From assembly GCA_965220535.1 (NCBI GenBank), contig OZ244833.1, forward strand, positions 2,666,001-2,730,000: a stretch of DNA of 64,000 nucleotides, given 5' to 3'. The position numbers and the translations under genes were made by a program. The notes under the pieces are model-generated. The model saw nothing but the letters and a program-made list of their open reading frames with translations, was not told the origin of the DNA and did not search any database. This document shows, in pieces, positions 46,725 through 55,538 of the stretch. The DNA is from HK1 sp965220535. Its GTDB lineage: Bacteria; Pseudomonadota; Gammaproteobacteria; HK1. Numbering within the stretch: position 1 is the first letter of the stretch; the number at the start of each line of letters is the position of its first letter.

Positions 46725-46762
46725 GGGCGGCTTCTCCGACAAGGGGAAGCCGCCCTTTTTTA
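46725..46762 (+). terminator. Terminator of the Calx-beta gene
   Basis: 10-bp stem GGGCGGCTTC/GAAGCCGCCC with an 11-nt loop, then TTTTTTT, 24 bp after the stop. Confidence 0.92.
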
Positions 46763-46866
46763 TCAAGAGCCAAAGGCCGGTTGCATATCGATATGCGTTC
46801 GGGGTAGACTTCCGCCGACTGCCGAGCCGAAGAGCGCTTTGTCAATCCCGAGAGAACGCGACGACG

Positions 46867-47440
46867 ATGAACCCGTCTACAGACAAAACCCCTGATTCGA
46901 AGCGCCGACCGAACTCGGCGCCAGTGGCGTTCGGCGTGCCTGAATTCATTACCCCCCCCCCCCCCCCCCCCCGCTCAGAAAGCGCTTCGCTGCTGAATCC
47001 CTAGCATCACCCCTTCTTCGTTCGTTATCGACGCTAGCGGCACCGCCTTCGGCGCAGCCCCGAAAGCCCGACGCCGCGCGGGAATATGTATCTATAACCG
47101 ACGGCAGTGAAAAGACGTCGGCATTCAATCGTCGTCGCCACCGAACAAGCGATTCCGGTAGAAGAATAAACAGCGGAGAGGTTTCAGCCTCTTCCGCAAC
47201 GCCCCTTGGCGTTCCCGTCTCCCTCGCTTTGCTGACCTTCGCCGCCGACAACCGCGACGAGGCGCAAACCCTCGCCGTCGCCTCGCCCCGAAACACCGAT
47301 ATCACTGCCGCCGACGCTTCGTCGGCGCTTACCCGCATCGACATCCACCGAGACGCATCGAGAAGATGCGCCTCGGTTTTTTCGTCCCCGACGGCAAAAC
47401 CGTCAGGGCTCTCCGGTGGCTCGCCACCTTGTTCTCAAGA
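46867..47440 (+). pseudogene. Decayed paralogue head of the Calx-beta gene with poly-C
   Basis: ATG 46867 starts NPSTDKTPDSKRRPNSAP...PEFITPPPPPP, parallel to the Calx-beta gene start, then a run of 21 C (46952-46972). One more C (or two fewer) would join it to RKRFAAESLASPLLRSLSTL, the same signal-peptide start. The frame then stays open through a degraded repeat (LLTFAADNRDEAQTLAVASP, similar to SLTFTTDNYSNTQEVTVTG) and on into the ankyrin gene frame. Repeats are mostly gone, so it is a relic head, possibly able to fuse to the ankyrin protein when in frame. Confidence 0.75.
46952..46972. repeat. Second poly-C tract (21 C)
   Basis: Same position in the head relic as in the intact Calx-beta gene. 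Needs +1 or -2 C to reach the signal-peptide frame. Confidence 0.85.
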
Positions 47441-47450
47441 GGATTGCAAA

Positions 47451-49298
47451 ATGAAAAGGATTCGCTTCTTGGTTTTGACTTTGCTCGTCGCTTTCCCCTT
47501 TGCCGGTAGCAACGCACAGACTTGCCACATGCACCAAAGAGTGAAGGAGGGCAACATCACAGCCGTGCGCAATATGCTTGATGCGGGCTGCGATATCGAT
47601 GCGAAAAATCAGTATGGAGAAACACCCCTGTATACAGCGGTAGACTACCATCGAGTCGAAAACCGAGTCGAAATTGCCAAGCTGCTGATTGATGCCGGTG
47701 CTAACGTCGATTCACAGGACAATGCAGGACGGACCCCCTTGCTTGGAGCGGCAAGAGGCTATCGGGCCGAAATTGCCCAGATGCTGATTGATGCCGGTGC
47801 GAAAGTCGACTTACAGACGAACCAATACCATGGAGGCGGAAACCCCCTGCACGCAGCGTTACGTGGCGGAAGTAGGCTGAGCATATCTAATCGGCACCGG
47901 CGTGAGGATACTGTCCGCGTGTTGCTTGATGCGAATGCGAATGTGAAATTACGGGACCCTTGGGGACTGACACCCTTGCATTTTGCGGCTTGGGCCCAAG
48001 TGTCAGATGAGACATCGGTGTTGTGGCGCGATGCTTTTGGCGTAGTCATCCGAATGCTTGTCGATGCCGGAGCGGATGTCGATGCGAAAGACAATATGGG
48101 TGGATCCACCCCTTTGCACTGGGCATTGTTTTCCAACAGGCCCGTCGATGCCATTCGTGCACTTGTTGAGCTCGGAGCGGATGTCAATGCGAAAGCCAAT
48201 AATGGATGGACACCTTTGCACGAAGCAGTCAACAGGCCCGTCGTCGATGCCATTCGTGTACTTGTTGATCTCGGGGCGAATATCAACGCGCAAGACAATG
48301 ACGGAAATATACCCTTGCATCGAGCATCGAAGTGGGGCAAGGCCGATGCGATCCGTGTATCTGTCGAGCTCGGAGCGGATGTCAACGCGCAAAACAATAA
48401 GGGAAATACACCCTTGCATATCGCTTCAATGGCAGAGTTAGAGTTAACCTATATCGAGATGGAACGCTACGTCGAAGCCATACCCGTACTGCTCGAACTC
48501 GGAGCGGACGACCAGATCAAGAACAACGCCAAGTTGAAACCCAAGGCCGTCGGCAAGACCAAAGAGATTCGCAAACTGCTCAAAACACCGGGGCTCTATT
48601 GGCCGATCAAGGCTTATGCGATGGGGAATGCGTCCTCCGATCTGATCGAGACGAGCGCTCGGATCGGGTGTGCCGACAAGAAAGATTGCCGGGTCTTTCT
48701 TGAGTGCACCGACAAGGACGGCGACGAGTTCAAAGGCTCGCTCGACAGCGCCTCGAAGGTGGCGACCGCCGAGGATTCGATTGACAGAGGGGCGACGGTC
48801 TCGTTGTCGGCGAGCGAGATAAAGACGATCACCGGGGCGACGGGCGACGGGGCGCTCGATTGTGCGTTGCGTAGTCAGCAGCGGATCACGGCGCAGGTTT
48901 GGTCCTCGACGGACTCGGTGAACGCCAATACCACCGCCTATCGGTTGAGCGAAGACAACGCGGCTCGTATTCAGTTCAAGGTCGGGGAAAGCAACACCCC
49001 CTTCGTCAACATCAGGTGCCTCGCCGCAAAGGGCGAACGATGCACCAAGACCAAACTCGTATGCACTGACGACAGGGGTCGGGACTGGCCGAAGATCAAG
49101 GCGGGGACGATCGATCGTTTGAATGTCTACACCGTTTCCACCGTCAAAGGTGCCGACCATCGGATCGACGATGACGACACGGGCTGGTATTCCTGCGATA
49201 TCAAGTCGGAGAATCCCTTCATGGTCTATGCGACCCACTTCTCGACCAAGGGGGATTCGCGGTCGTTGGTCAGCGCCACCGCGGTCAGCATGGAGTAG
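47451..49298 (+). CDS. Secreted ankyrin-repeat protein with C-terminal Cys modules
   Basis: 615 aa from ATG 47451 (AAGAGGA upstream). Signal peptide KRIRFLVLTLLVAFPFAGSNA, then about nine ankyrin repeats up to roughly residue 385 (GETPLYTAV, LIDAGANVDSQDNAGRTPLL, LGADVNAKANNGWTPLHEAV). Two C-terminal Cys modules follow (IGCADKKDCRVFLECTDKDG; NIRCLAAKGERCTKTKLVCT) like those in the Calx-beta protein. The frame is open upstream into the poly-C head relic, so a longer fusion is possible. Ankyrin repeats are DNA-similar and recently amplified. Likely an exported binding protein. Confidence 0.85.
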   Translation: MKRIRFLVLTLLVAFPFAGSNAQTCHMHQRVKEGNITAVRNMLDAGCDIDAKNQYGETPLYTAVDYHRVENRVEIAKLLIDAGANVDSQDNAGRTPLLGAARGYRAEIAQMLIDAGAKVDLQTNQYHGGGNPLHAALRGGSRLSISNRHRREDTVRVLLDANANVKLRDPWGLTPLHFAAWAQVSDETSVLWRDAFGVVIRMLVDAGADVDAKDNMGGSTPLHWALFSNRPVDAIRALVELGADVNAKANNGWTPLHEAVNRPVVDAIRVLVDLGANINAQDNDGNIPLHRASKWGKADAIRVSVELGADVNAQNNKGNTPLHIASMAELELTYIEMERYVEAIPVLLELGADDQIKNNAKLKPKAVGKTKEIRKLLKTPGLYWPIKAYAMGNASSDLIETSARIGCADKKDCRVFLECTDKDGDEFKGSLDSASKVATAEDSIDRGATVSLSASEIKTITGATGDGALDCALRSQQRITAQVWSSTDSVNANTTAYRLSEDNAARIQFKVGESNTPFVNIRCLAAKGERCTKTKLVCTDDRGRDWPKIKAGTIDRLNVYTVSTVKGADHRIDDDDTGWYSCDIKSENPFMVYATHFSTKGDSRSLVSATAVSME

Positions 49299-49320
49299 GA
49301 GTAGGCACTGAGAGCGAGGT

Positions 49321-49354
49321 CGGGGCACGGGCGGCCGTCCGTGCCCCGATTTTC
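49321..49354 (+). terminator. Terminator of the large ankyrin gene
   Basis: CGGGGCACGG... stem pairing with ...CCGTGCCCCG, then ATTTTCTT, 22 bp past the stop. Duplicate of the stem at 43005. Confidence 0.88.
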
Positions 49355-49379
49355 TTGGTCCTTACCGAGATCACGAACT

Positions 49380-49649
49380 CGTTCGGTAGCGATTCGCAAA
49401 GCGTGCCGCGAGACATCGTTCGTATGCTATCTCGATGACGGGGCGAGATACGAAGCGAATTTGGGGAATATCGCATGGGGGAGCACGAGTCTCCTGCAAT
49501 CGGATGAGTCGGTAAGCTGTTTGGGTGCCAAATGGCTGGTCCCTGCGAGGCTCGGCTTGCGGGCTTCACTGCGCAGGTGCCGGCCCGCATCGATGGCGGG
49601 GAGAATGGTCAACGACAGTGCCACGGGAGTGGTCGAGGCCAGTAGTTGA
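49380..49649 (+). pseudogene. Displaced, frameshifted copy of the Calx-beta 3' end
   Basis: Encodes CRETSFVCYLDDGARYEANLGNIAWGSTSLLQS, matching CRETSLVCYTDEGSRYEANL of the Calx-beta protein (about 46446-46690), then loses frame before the NNSATGTV ending. It lacks a start and is followed by a copy of the same terminator. An orphan tail module, more decayed than the ankyrin tail at 42719. Confidence 0.85.
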
Positions 49650-49722
49650 TGATCGGACTCGAATACCCATCGAGGATTGCATCGAAGGCTGGTGTGCGAG
49701 CATCGAACGGAGCTTGACCTGA

Positions 49723-49760
49723 GGGCGGCTTCTCCGACGAGGGGAAGCCGCCCTTTTTTA
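49723..49760 (+). terminator. Terminator in the orphan Calx-beta tail
   Basis: GGGCGGCTTC/GAAGCCGCCC stem and TTTTTTT, nearly identical to 46725-46762. Confidence 0.9.
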
Positions 49761-50093
49761 TGGGAAGCCAAGGTCGACTCTGCAAACGACTCCCGACTCG
49801 AAAGCTGAGGCTTCGGCGACGGGGGAATAACCGGATTTGCGGAGAATCGGATGCTTGGCGACAAGATACCTGTGGTCGGAAGAAGCGGTGAAGGGGGGCG
49901 GTGGGGATGTTCGGGTCTTGGCTGCGAAGTTCGATCACAGGCTAGACCGCACAGGTGCCGGCCCGGACGGGCGGCGGAATGTCGGTCGAAAACGGTGCGA
50001 CGGGTTTTGTGAGGCGATATAGAATCGGTGGCGGGGGAGAAGAGAGTGAAACCGCATGAGAGCAGAAGCCGAAACCGAACAGGAGACGATGGG

Positions 50094-50372
50094 ATGAGCG
50101 ACGAGAAGAGAATCGACCGGATCGAGAGGATGGTTGAGGAAAATACCAAGGGGATGGCGGAGCTCCGTCTTATGAGGGCGGAGGATCGGGTCATGATGGA
50201 AGAGCCCCAATCTATGATGACGGAGGCTCTTGCGAAGATCCACTCGGATAATGCGCAAACTCGCGAAAAAATCTGTCGAGAGAATGCCCGTATCCCTTGG
50301 ATCATTATCGCTGGCTATGCGATCGGAGGCACCGTTGCAGGTCTTATCGCTCGCTACTTGGGCTTGGGGTAA
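50094..50372 (+). CDS. Small coiled-coil protein with C-terminal TM helix
   Basis: 92 aa from ATG 50094, with AGGAGACGATGGG upstream. The first 65 residues are a charged heptad-like helix (EKRIDRIERMVEENTKGMAE...), the last 25 one membrane segment (WIIIAGYAIGGTVAGLIARY). A tail-anchored coiled coil of unknown role. The 54-aa coiled-coil ORF at 63060 resembles its N-terminal part. A G/C stem (CCCCCTTC...GAAGGGGG, about 50396-50420) follows and may terminate it. Confidence 0.7.
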   Translation: MSDEKRIDRIERMVEENTKGMAELRLMRAEDRVMMEEPQSMMTEALAKIHSDNAQTREKICRENARIPWIIIAGYAIGGTVAGLIARYLGLG

Positions 50373-51119
50373 TGATCGAAGGCGTCCTTTCGCCGACCCC
50401 CCTTCTTCTTCGAAGGGGGTTTCCCTCGACGCATAAAGCAATCATTTCGTCTCCTGCAGCTTCTCTATATTCCTGATCGTCGACGATAGATAAAAGACCT
50501 TAGGCCGCAGGGCGGTCGGTCGAACTGGCCGATTTCTTATTCCTCGGTATCGTTTCGCTTTCCCGATAGATTGACGAAAAGGCTTGTCCATATCGCTCGG
50601 GTTGTCCCGAAGGTTTTTGTGAATCCGAAAGCGCTCGAAAGCCCGCTCTTTTTTTGCACGAGAGGTATCGGCGAATGCGGGCGCGGAAAAAGGCGAGGGC
50701 GCTCGTCATCTTCTCGTCCCACCGGGTCAAGGGCATCGGGTAGTCGAAAACCGGCTCCGGGCTTGTCTTTGAAGTTTCGGGTTTCGCCTGTTTTATCGGA
50801 GTGCAAGGGGGCGTTTGCCGGCGACTCCGGCGGCAATCGATATCGGTATCGAAGCCATCGGCTTGTTCGATTCGGCGGGCTCGCGGGGCGAATATCCTCA
50901 TAACCCTACGCATAAAGGCATTTTCTTTGGGAAAGGCTTGTCGGTATCTGCGATCCTCGAAACAACGCTTCGCGGGGAATAACATCCGAGCGAAGGGGTG
51001 CCGGAGCCCTTGAACGGCGCTCCGTTCGCCTGATGAAAAGAGGGGATTGACGGGTTTCCGGGTTTATGGTAAGGATAGGAATTGATCGTCCCGTTGCCGG
51101 ATTGCGAAGGAGAAAGGAC
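50373..51119. other. 750-bp region without a supported gene
   Basis: Holds a weak hairpin at 50396-50420. No reading frame has both an SD and a recognisable sequence. The promoter for the secreted-protein gene at 51120 must lie at its right end. Confidence 0.5.
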
Positions 51120-51650
51120 ATGAACAAGAGACATGATCGGTTGGGAAGGTTCGTGGCGGCGATGATGACAGGCATCGCAGCGGTGTTCATAACAACGGCG
51201 CAGGCACAAAGCGGAACCCCCGATGTATCGCCTACGCAGCCGGTGGGTGAGTGGATAGAGCACGGCAGTCGGTTGGCGAATGGCGAGTGGATAGAGCACG
51301 GTAGTCAGCTGGCGGAAGGCGGCTGCTACACCGACGATGATGGCATCGAGAGGTGCTACGGCGAAGACGGCGAGTTGATTGGCAATGCCTCGCAGCCCGG
51401 GGGTGCGGCAATCAGGATGTATGCCGCCCCTCAAGGAAGCGGTGGTTTGAGATGCGACAGCCAAGGTAACTGCCGAGTGATCGGTCAGTTGATCAAAGAG
51501 GATGAAACGATGTTTGCGGCTATATCCCTTCAGCCGCCGGAGGCCGAACCGCTTTGCGATACCGACCCCTTCTCTTGCTTCTACTTGGTCAACAAGGACA
51601 CTACGATTCCGGATGGAATGAGGAATATTCAGCAGGCTTTCAAAGAATGA
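51120..51650 (+). CDS. Small secreted protein with duplicated GEWIEHGS motif
   Basis: 176 aa from ATG 51120, with GAAGGAG just upstream. Basic start and a hydrophobic signal segment (FVAAMMTGIAAVFITTAQAQ). A 13-residue motif, GEWIEHGSRLANG/GEWIEHGSQLAEG, is tandemly duplicated in DNA. Cys-containing segments (CYTDDDGIERCYGEDGE, CDSQGNCRV, LCDTDPFSCFYLV) suggest disulfides. Resembles the secreted protein at 32943-33275. Function unknown. Its last 35 codons, stop and terminator are the start of a four-unit 254-bp array. Confidence 0.8.
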   Translation: MNKRHDRLGRFVAAMMTGIAAVFITTAQAQSGTPDVSPTQPVGEWIEHGSRLANGEWIEHGSQLAEGGCYTDDDGIERCYGEDGELIGNASQPGGAAIRMYAAPQGSGGLRCDSQGNCRVIGQLIKEDETMFAAISLQPPEAEPLCDTDPFSCFYLVNKDTTIPDGMRNIQQAFKE

Positions 51651-52560
51651 TCGGCTATCGACTGCCGATCGTTTGGGTGTAAGACTCCCCGATACGGATG
51701 CCTTCGGCATCGTTCGTCGACGGGCGGGATGGGAATAGGGGGTCCGTTTTCGAACGGGCTCCCTTTATTTTTTCGCGGCCGGGGCGATAGCCGAAGGCCG
51801 AACCGCTTTGCGATACCGACCCCTTTTCTTGCTTCTACTTGGTCAACAAGGACAATACGATTCCGGATGGAATGAGGAATATTCAGCAGGCCTTCAAAGA
51901 ATGATCGGCTATCGACTGCCGATCGCTTGGGTGTAAGACGCCCCGATACGGATGCCTTCGGCATCGTCTGTCGACGGGCGGGATGGGAATAGGGGGTTCG
52001 TTTTCGAACGGGCTCCCTTTGTTTTTTCGCGGCCGAGGCGATAGGCGAAGGCCGAACCGCTTTGCGATACCGACCCTTTCTCTTGCTTCTACTTGGTCAA
52101 CAAGGACACTACGATTCAGGATGGAATGAGGAATATTCAGCAGGTCTTCAAAGAATGATCGGCTATCGACTGTCGATCGCTTGGGTGTAATACGCCCCGA
52201 TACAGATGCCTTCGGCGTCGTCTGTCGACGGGCGGGATGGGAATAGGGAGTCCGTTTTCGAACGGGCTCCCTTTATTTTTCGCGGCCGAGGTGATAGGCG
52301 AAGGCCGAACCGCTTTGCGATACCGACCCCTTTTCTTGCTTCTACTTGGTCAACAAGGACAATGCGATTCCGGATGGAATGAGGAATATTCAGCAGGCCT
52401 TCAAAGAATGATCGGCTATCGACTGCCGATCGTTTGGGTGTAAGACGCCCCGATACAGATGCCTTCGGCATCGCCCGTCGACGGGCGGGATGGGAATAGG
52501 GAGTCCGTTTTCGAACGGGCTCCCTTTATTTTTTCGCGGCCGAGGCGATAGGGAGGTTTT
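51542..52560 (+). repeat. 254-bp array of gene tail plus terminator, four units
   Basis: GGCCGAACCGCTTTGCGATACCGA begins at 51542 (in the gene), 51796, 52050 and 52303. Each unit has the C-terminal codons for AEPLCDTDPFSCFYLVNKD...QQ(A/V)FKE, the stop, 80 bp of flank and a hairpin terminator. The copies differ by few substitutions (for example TTC to GTC, CCG to CAG) and keep an intact peptide frame, so they are fairly recent. They have no start codon or signal peptide. Confidence 0.95.
51738..51774 (+). terminator. UUCG-loop terminator, repeated in each 254-bp unit
   Basis: An 11-bp stem (GGGGGTCCGTT with AACGGGCTCCC, allowing G-U pairs) closes a TTCG tetraloop and is followed by TTTATTTTTT. 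Copies lie near 51992, 52246 and 52500. Confidence 0.9.
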
Positions 52561-52666
52561 TTCGGCGCGTCGGCCGTCGATGCGAGCGCAGGTCTCTTCG
52601 GGATAAGTCCTTTGCTTTCTCGTTTCGGATATAGCGATCCGGAGCGATCCGGAACTCGCAAAGGCG

Positions 52667-53722
52667 CTACTCCAAACAGCCTGAACAGCCTGAAGACTCC
52701 GAAGCCTCCCCATGCCACCAGCGATCGATTTCTTTCTTGGTGATGCGTCCTTGGATGCCGATGGCGACGATTCCGCTCGGCGAGTGCGAAGGAGCGCTTT
52801 TGATCGAAATCCGTTGTCCGGTGACTTGCACTCGAAGCATTTTCGATTCCCCGGCAGGGGTTGATTGGCGCACGAAGCCCTTGAGTCGATACAGCCCCGC
52901 CGGACGGTTTGCCAAACGGCGTTCGAGCGCGTCGCGTTCGAAGGCGATATACCCGCTTGCGTGCCAGCTGACGTATTCGGGATGCGCCGGGGTCGGGTGT
53001 TGGGGTGTCTCTTCCGCCGGCGATGCATCTTCCGATTCCGACACCGATGGCGATTCCGACACCGATGGCGATTCCGACACCGATGGCGATTCCGGCTCCG
53101 ATGCCGACTCCGATAGCGAGGACGCGGAAGCGATCCCGAGTCCCTGCGAGGGATCGATGCGGGGTCGATCGAGTATCAGCGCCGCGACCGTTTCGTCGCG
53201 GACGATCTCCGCCGCCGCCGAAAGACGCAGCCGGTCGGTGATTTCCGCCGTCGGCGCCTTCGAGATCGTGATCAGATCCGCAGACTCGATCTGCTCTCGG
53301 ATCTGAGCGGCGATCAGCGGATCGTCCAGCAGCGCCGGGCCGTTGATGCCATCGAAGACGGTGACGATGCCGGCATGGACGAGTTCGGGCTCGCAGGCGG
53401 CGACGGCGGCGATCTTCGAAGGATTCGCGATGCCGCTGGCCTCCACGATCAGATGATCCGGTCGCGGCTCGCGATCGAGAACGTCGCCGATGGCGAGAAA
53501 AAGATCGGCTCCCATCGTGCAGCAAACGCAACCGTTGGTCAGGGCGATGGTGTCCTCGTCGGCGGAAACGAGGAGCGAAGCGTCGATATTGATGGCTCCG
53601 AAGTCGTTGACCAGCACCATGATTCGCCGCCCGCGCGGTGCGTGCAGGATGCGGTTGATCAAGGTGGTCTTGCCGGCCCCGAGGTAGCCGCCGATCACGG
53701 TCAAGGGCAGGCGGGGGCTCAT
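52667..53722 (-). CDS. CobW/COG0523-family GTPase metallochaperone
   Basis: 351 aa from ATG 53722. P-loop GGYLGAGKT (11-19), metal-binding GCVCC (64-68), and VIEASGIANPSKIA and SKAPTAE-type guanine/switch regions. The C-terminal CobW_C domain includes RLKGFVRQ. Such proteins deliver zinc or cobalt to target enzymes. The linker carries three near-identical SESPSV hexapeptides (18-bp repeats, about 53037-53095). It overlaps the amidohydrolase gene by 4 bp, and that enzyme is probably metal-dependent, so it may be the client (inference). The fourth GTP motif is SKAP instead of NKAD. Confidence 0.9.
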   Translation of the reverse strand: MSPRLPLTVIGGYLGAGKTTLINRILHAPRGRRIMVLVNDFGAINIDASLLVSADEDTIALTNGCVCCTMGADLFLAIGDVLDREPRPDHLIVEASGIANPSKIAAVAACEPELVHAGIVTVFDGINGPALLDDPLIAAQIREQIESADLITISKAPTAEITDRLRLSAAAEIVRDETVAALILDRPRIDPSQGLGIASASSLSESASEPESPSVSESPSVSESPSVSESEDASPAEETPQHPTPAHPEYVSWHASGYIAFERDALERRLANRPAGLYRLKGFVRQSTPAGESKMLRVQVTGQRISIKSAPSHSPSGIVAIGIQGRITKKEIDRWWHGEASESSGCSGCLE

Positions 53723-55359
53723 GCGAGCTGCACCTTGCCGCCGAGGACGGTGCCGAGAACGGGAACGTCCTTCAAATCCGCCGCATCGCAGGCGGTGGGG
53801 TCGGCGCCCAAGATCGCGAAGTCCGCTCGCTTGCCGGTTTCGATGCTGCCGATTTCGCGATCGAGTTTGAGGGTGCGGGCGGCCCCCAAGGTGATGGCGT
53901 GCAGGGCTTCGTCCACCGAGATGCGCTGCGCTTCCCCCAATACGCGCCCGCTCATGGTGCGACGATTGACCGCGCACCAGGCGGTGAAGAGCGGCGCCAT
54001 CGGGGTGATCGGGGCATCCGAATGGATCGCGATCTCGACCCCGGCATCGAGGGCGGCGCGCGCCGCGTTCATGCGCCGCGCACGATCCTCGCCGATGGTC
54101 AAGGCGGCGTGCTGATCGCCGAAATACCAAAGATGGTTGGAAAAGAGATTGACATGGATCCCCGAGGCGGCGCAGCGCACGAACTGATCCGTTCCCATCA
54201 TCTGGCAATGTTGGAGAACATGACGCGCATCGGGCCAGGGGTGTTCGCGGGCCGCGGCCTCGAGGGCGTCGATCGCGACCTCCGAGGCCTCGTCGCCGTT
54301 GACATGGATGTGCATCTGCAAGCCCGATCGCTGCATCTGCGAAGCCAGTTCGAAGATCAACTGCGGCGGGGTATTCCATAGACCGTTGGCATGCCCGCCG
54401 ACATAATGCGGCCATTTGACGCGGGCGGTCCAGCCTTGGATCGAACCGTCGGTCATCAGTTTGACCGCCCCCATGCGCAGTTTGTCGCTCGAACGCTCTC
54501 GCAGGGCGATGGCCCGCTCGGCGATCTCCGCCGGGGTGGCGCCCATCGCCCCCAGCGCGGGGACGATGCGAGCGGGAAAGCGCTCATCCGCGGTGAGATC
54601 GAGCAAGCGATCGGCATCGGCCTCGGTCATGGTCGAAAAGAGATCGGTAGCGGTGGTGACCCCGGCGCGTTTGCATACCTCCCCGTAGGTCCGCATCGCC
54701 GGTTCGGTCAAGGAGAGGCCGCGAAAATCGATGCCCAGACGCCGCATGACGGGAAACATCGCCGCCATTTCCTGTAGTTCGCCGGTCGGCTCTCCGTGGG
54801 CGTCTTTGACCACCCCCTCGGCCTCGATCTCGTTGTCGTAGCCGACCATCTCGAGAGCCTTCGAGTTGACGCACATCAAATGGAAGTTCGAGAACATCAC
54901 CGCGACCGGTCGATCGCTGCCGATCCGATCCAGATGGCGGCGGCAGAGCCGTTCTTCGCGCAAGAAGATGGGATCGAAACCCCAGCCGACCAAAGGCTTG
55001 TCCGGGGGAAGGTTTTTTTCGATCGCTTGCAGGTCGGCGATGACCGAAGCCAGATCCCCCTTCCCCCGCCACGACCCCCCCGTCGGATCGATCCGGTCGT
55101 GATAGCCGGCGTAGGGGTAATTCCATATCCCGCCGGCGATCGCATGGGCGTGACCCTCGACGAGTCCCGGCATCAAGACGAATTCGTCGAGGCCGGAATC
55201 ATGGATGGGCTCCTCGCCGTCTCGGTTCCAAGCATCGGCGCATTTCGCATCGCCCACCGCCAGGATGTATCCGTCTCGGATCGCGACATGGGTCGCCTGC
55301 GGTCGGTTCGGATCCATCGTGACGATTTTCTTCGCCGAAAACACCACCGGCCGGGACAT
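53719..55359 (-). CDS. YtcJ-like metal-dependent amidohydrolase
   Basis: 546 aa from ATG 55359 with AAAGGAG upstream. Amidohydrolase_3 superfamily: VLMPGLVEGHAHAIAG with the HxH metal ligands near the N-terminus, DGSIQGWTARV, QMHIHVNGDEAS, HVLQHCQMM, HSDAPITPMAPLFTAWCAVNR and the C-terminal GSIETGKRADFAILGADP. Members hydrolyse amide or ester bonds in N-substituted formamides and similar compounds. It is co-transcribed with the CobW gene and divergent from a peptide-type importer, so it may act on an imported substrate. Confidence 0.9.
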   Translation of the reverse strand: MSRPVVFSAKKIVTMDPNRPQATHVAIRDGYILAVGDAKCADAWNRDGEEPIHDSGLDEFVLMPGLVEGHAHAIAGGIWNYPYAGYHDRIDPTGGSWRGKGDLASVIADLQAIEKNLPPDKPLVGWGFDPIFLREERLCRRHLDRIGSDRPVAVMFSNFHLMCVNSKALEMVGYDNEIEAEGVVKDAHGEPTGELQEMAAMFPVMRRLGIDFRGLSLTEPAMRTYGEVCKRAGVTTATDLFSTMTEADADRLLDLTADERFPARIVPALGAMGATPAEIAERAIALRERSSDKLRMGAVKLMTDGSIQGWTARVKWPHYVGGHANGLWNTPPQLIFELASQMQRSGLQMHIHVNGDEASEVAIDALEAAAREHPWPDARHVLQHCQMMGTDQFVRCAASGIHVNLFSNHLWYFGDQHAALTIGEDRARRMNAARAALDAGVEIAIHSDAPITPMAPLFTAWCAVNRRTMSGRVLGEAQRISVDEALHAITLGAARTLKLDREIGSIETGKRADFAILGADPTACDAADLKDVPVLGTVLGGKVQLA

Positions 55360-55538
55360 GATTTCTCCTTTCGCGCTCCCTTCGCGGGACGCTCGTATCA
55401 TGGGCGCAGGCGAAAACGATCCGCCGGCGACAAGAAAAAAGGCATACCCTCTTTTCAATTCTGTTTCAAAATGACGCCTTGCAAAACGGCTCCCCCGCTT
55501 GGGGGTCGGCTCGGAATATTAAAAGGAGATCTTTCGAC

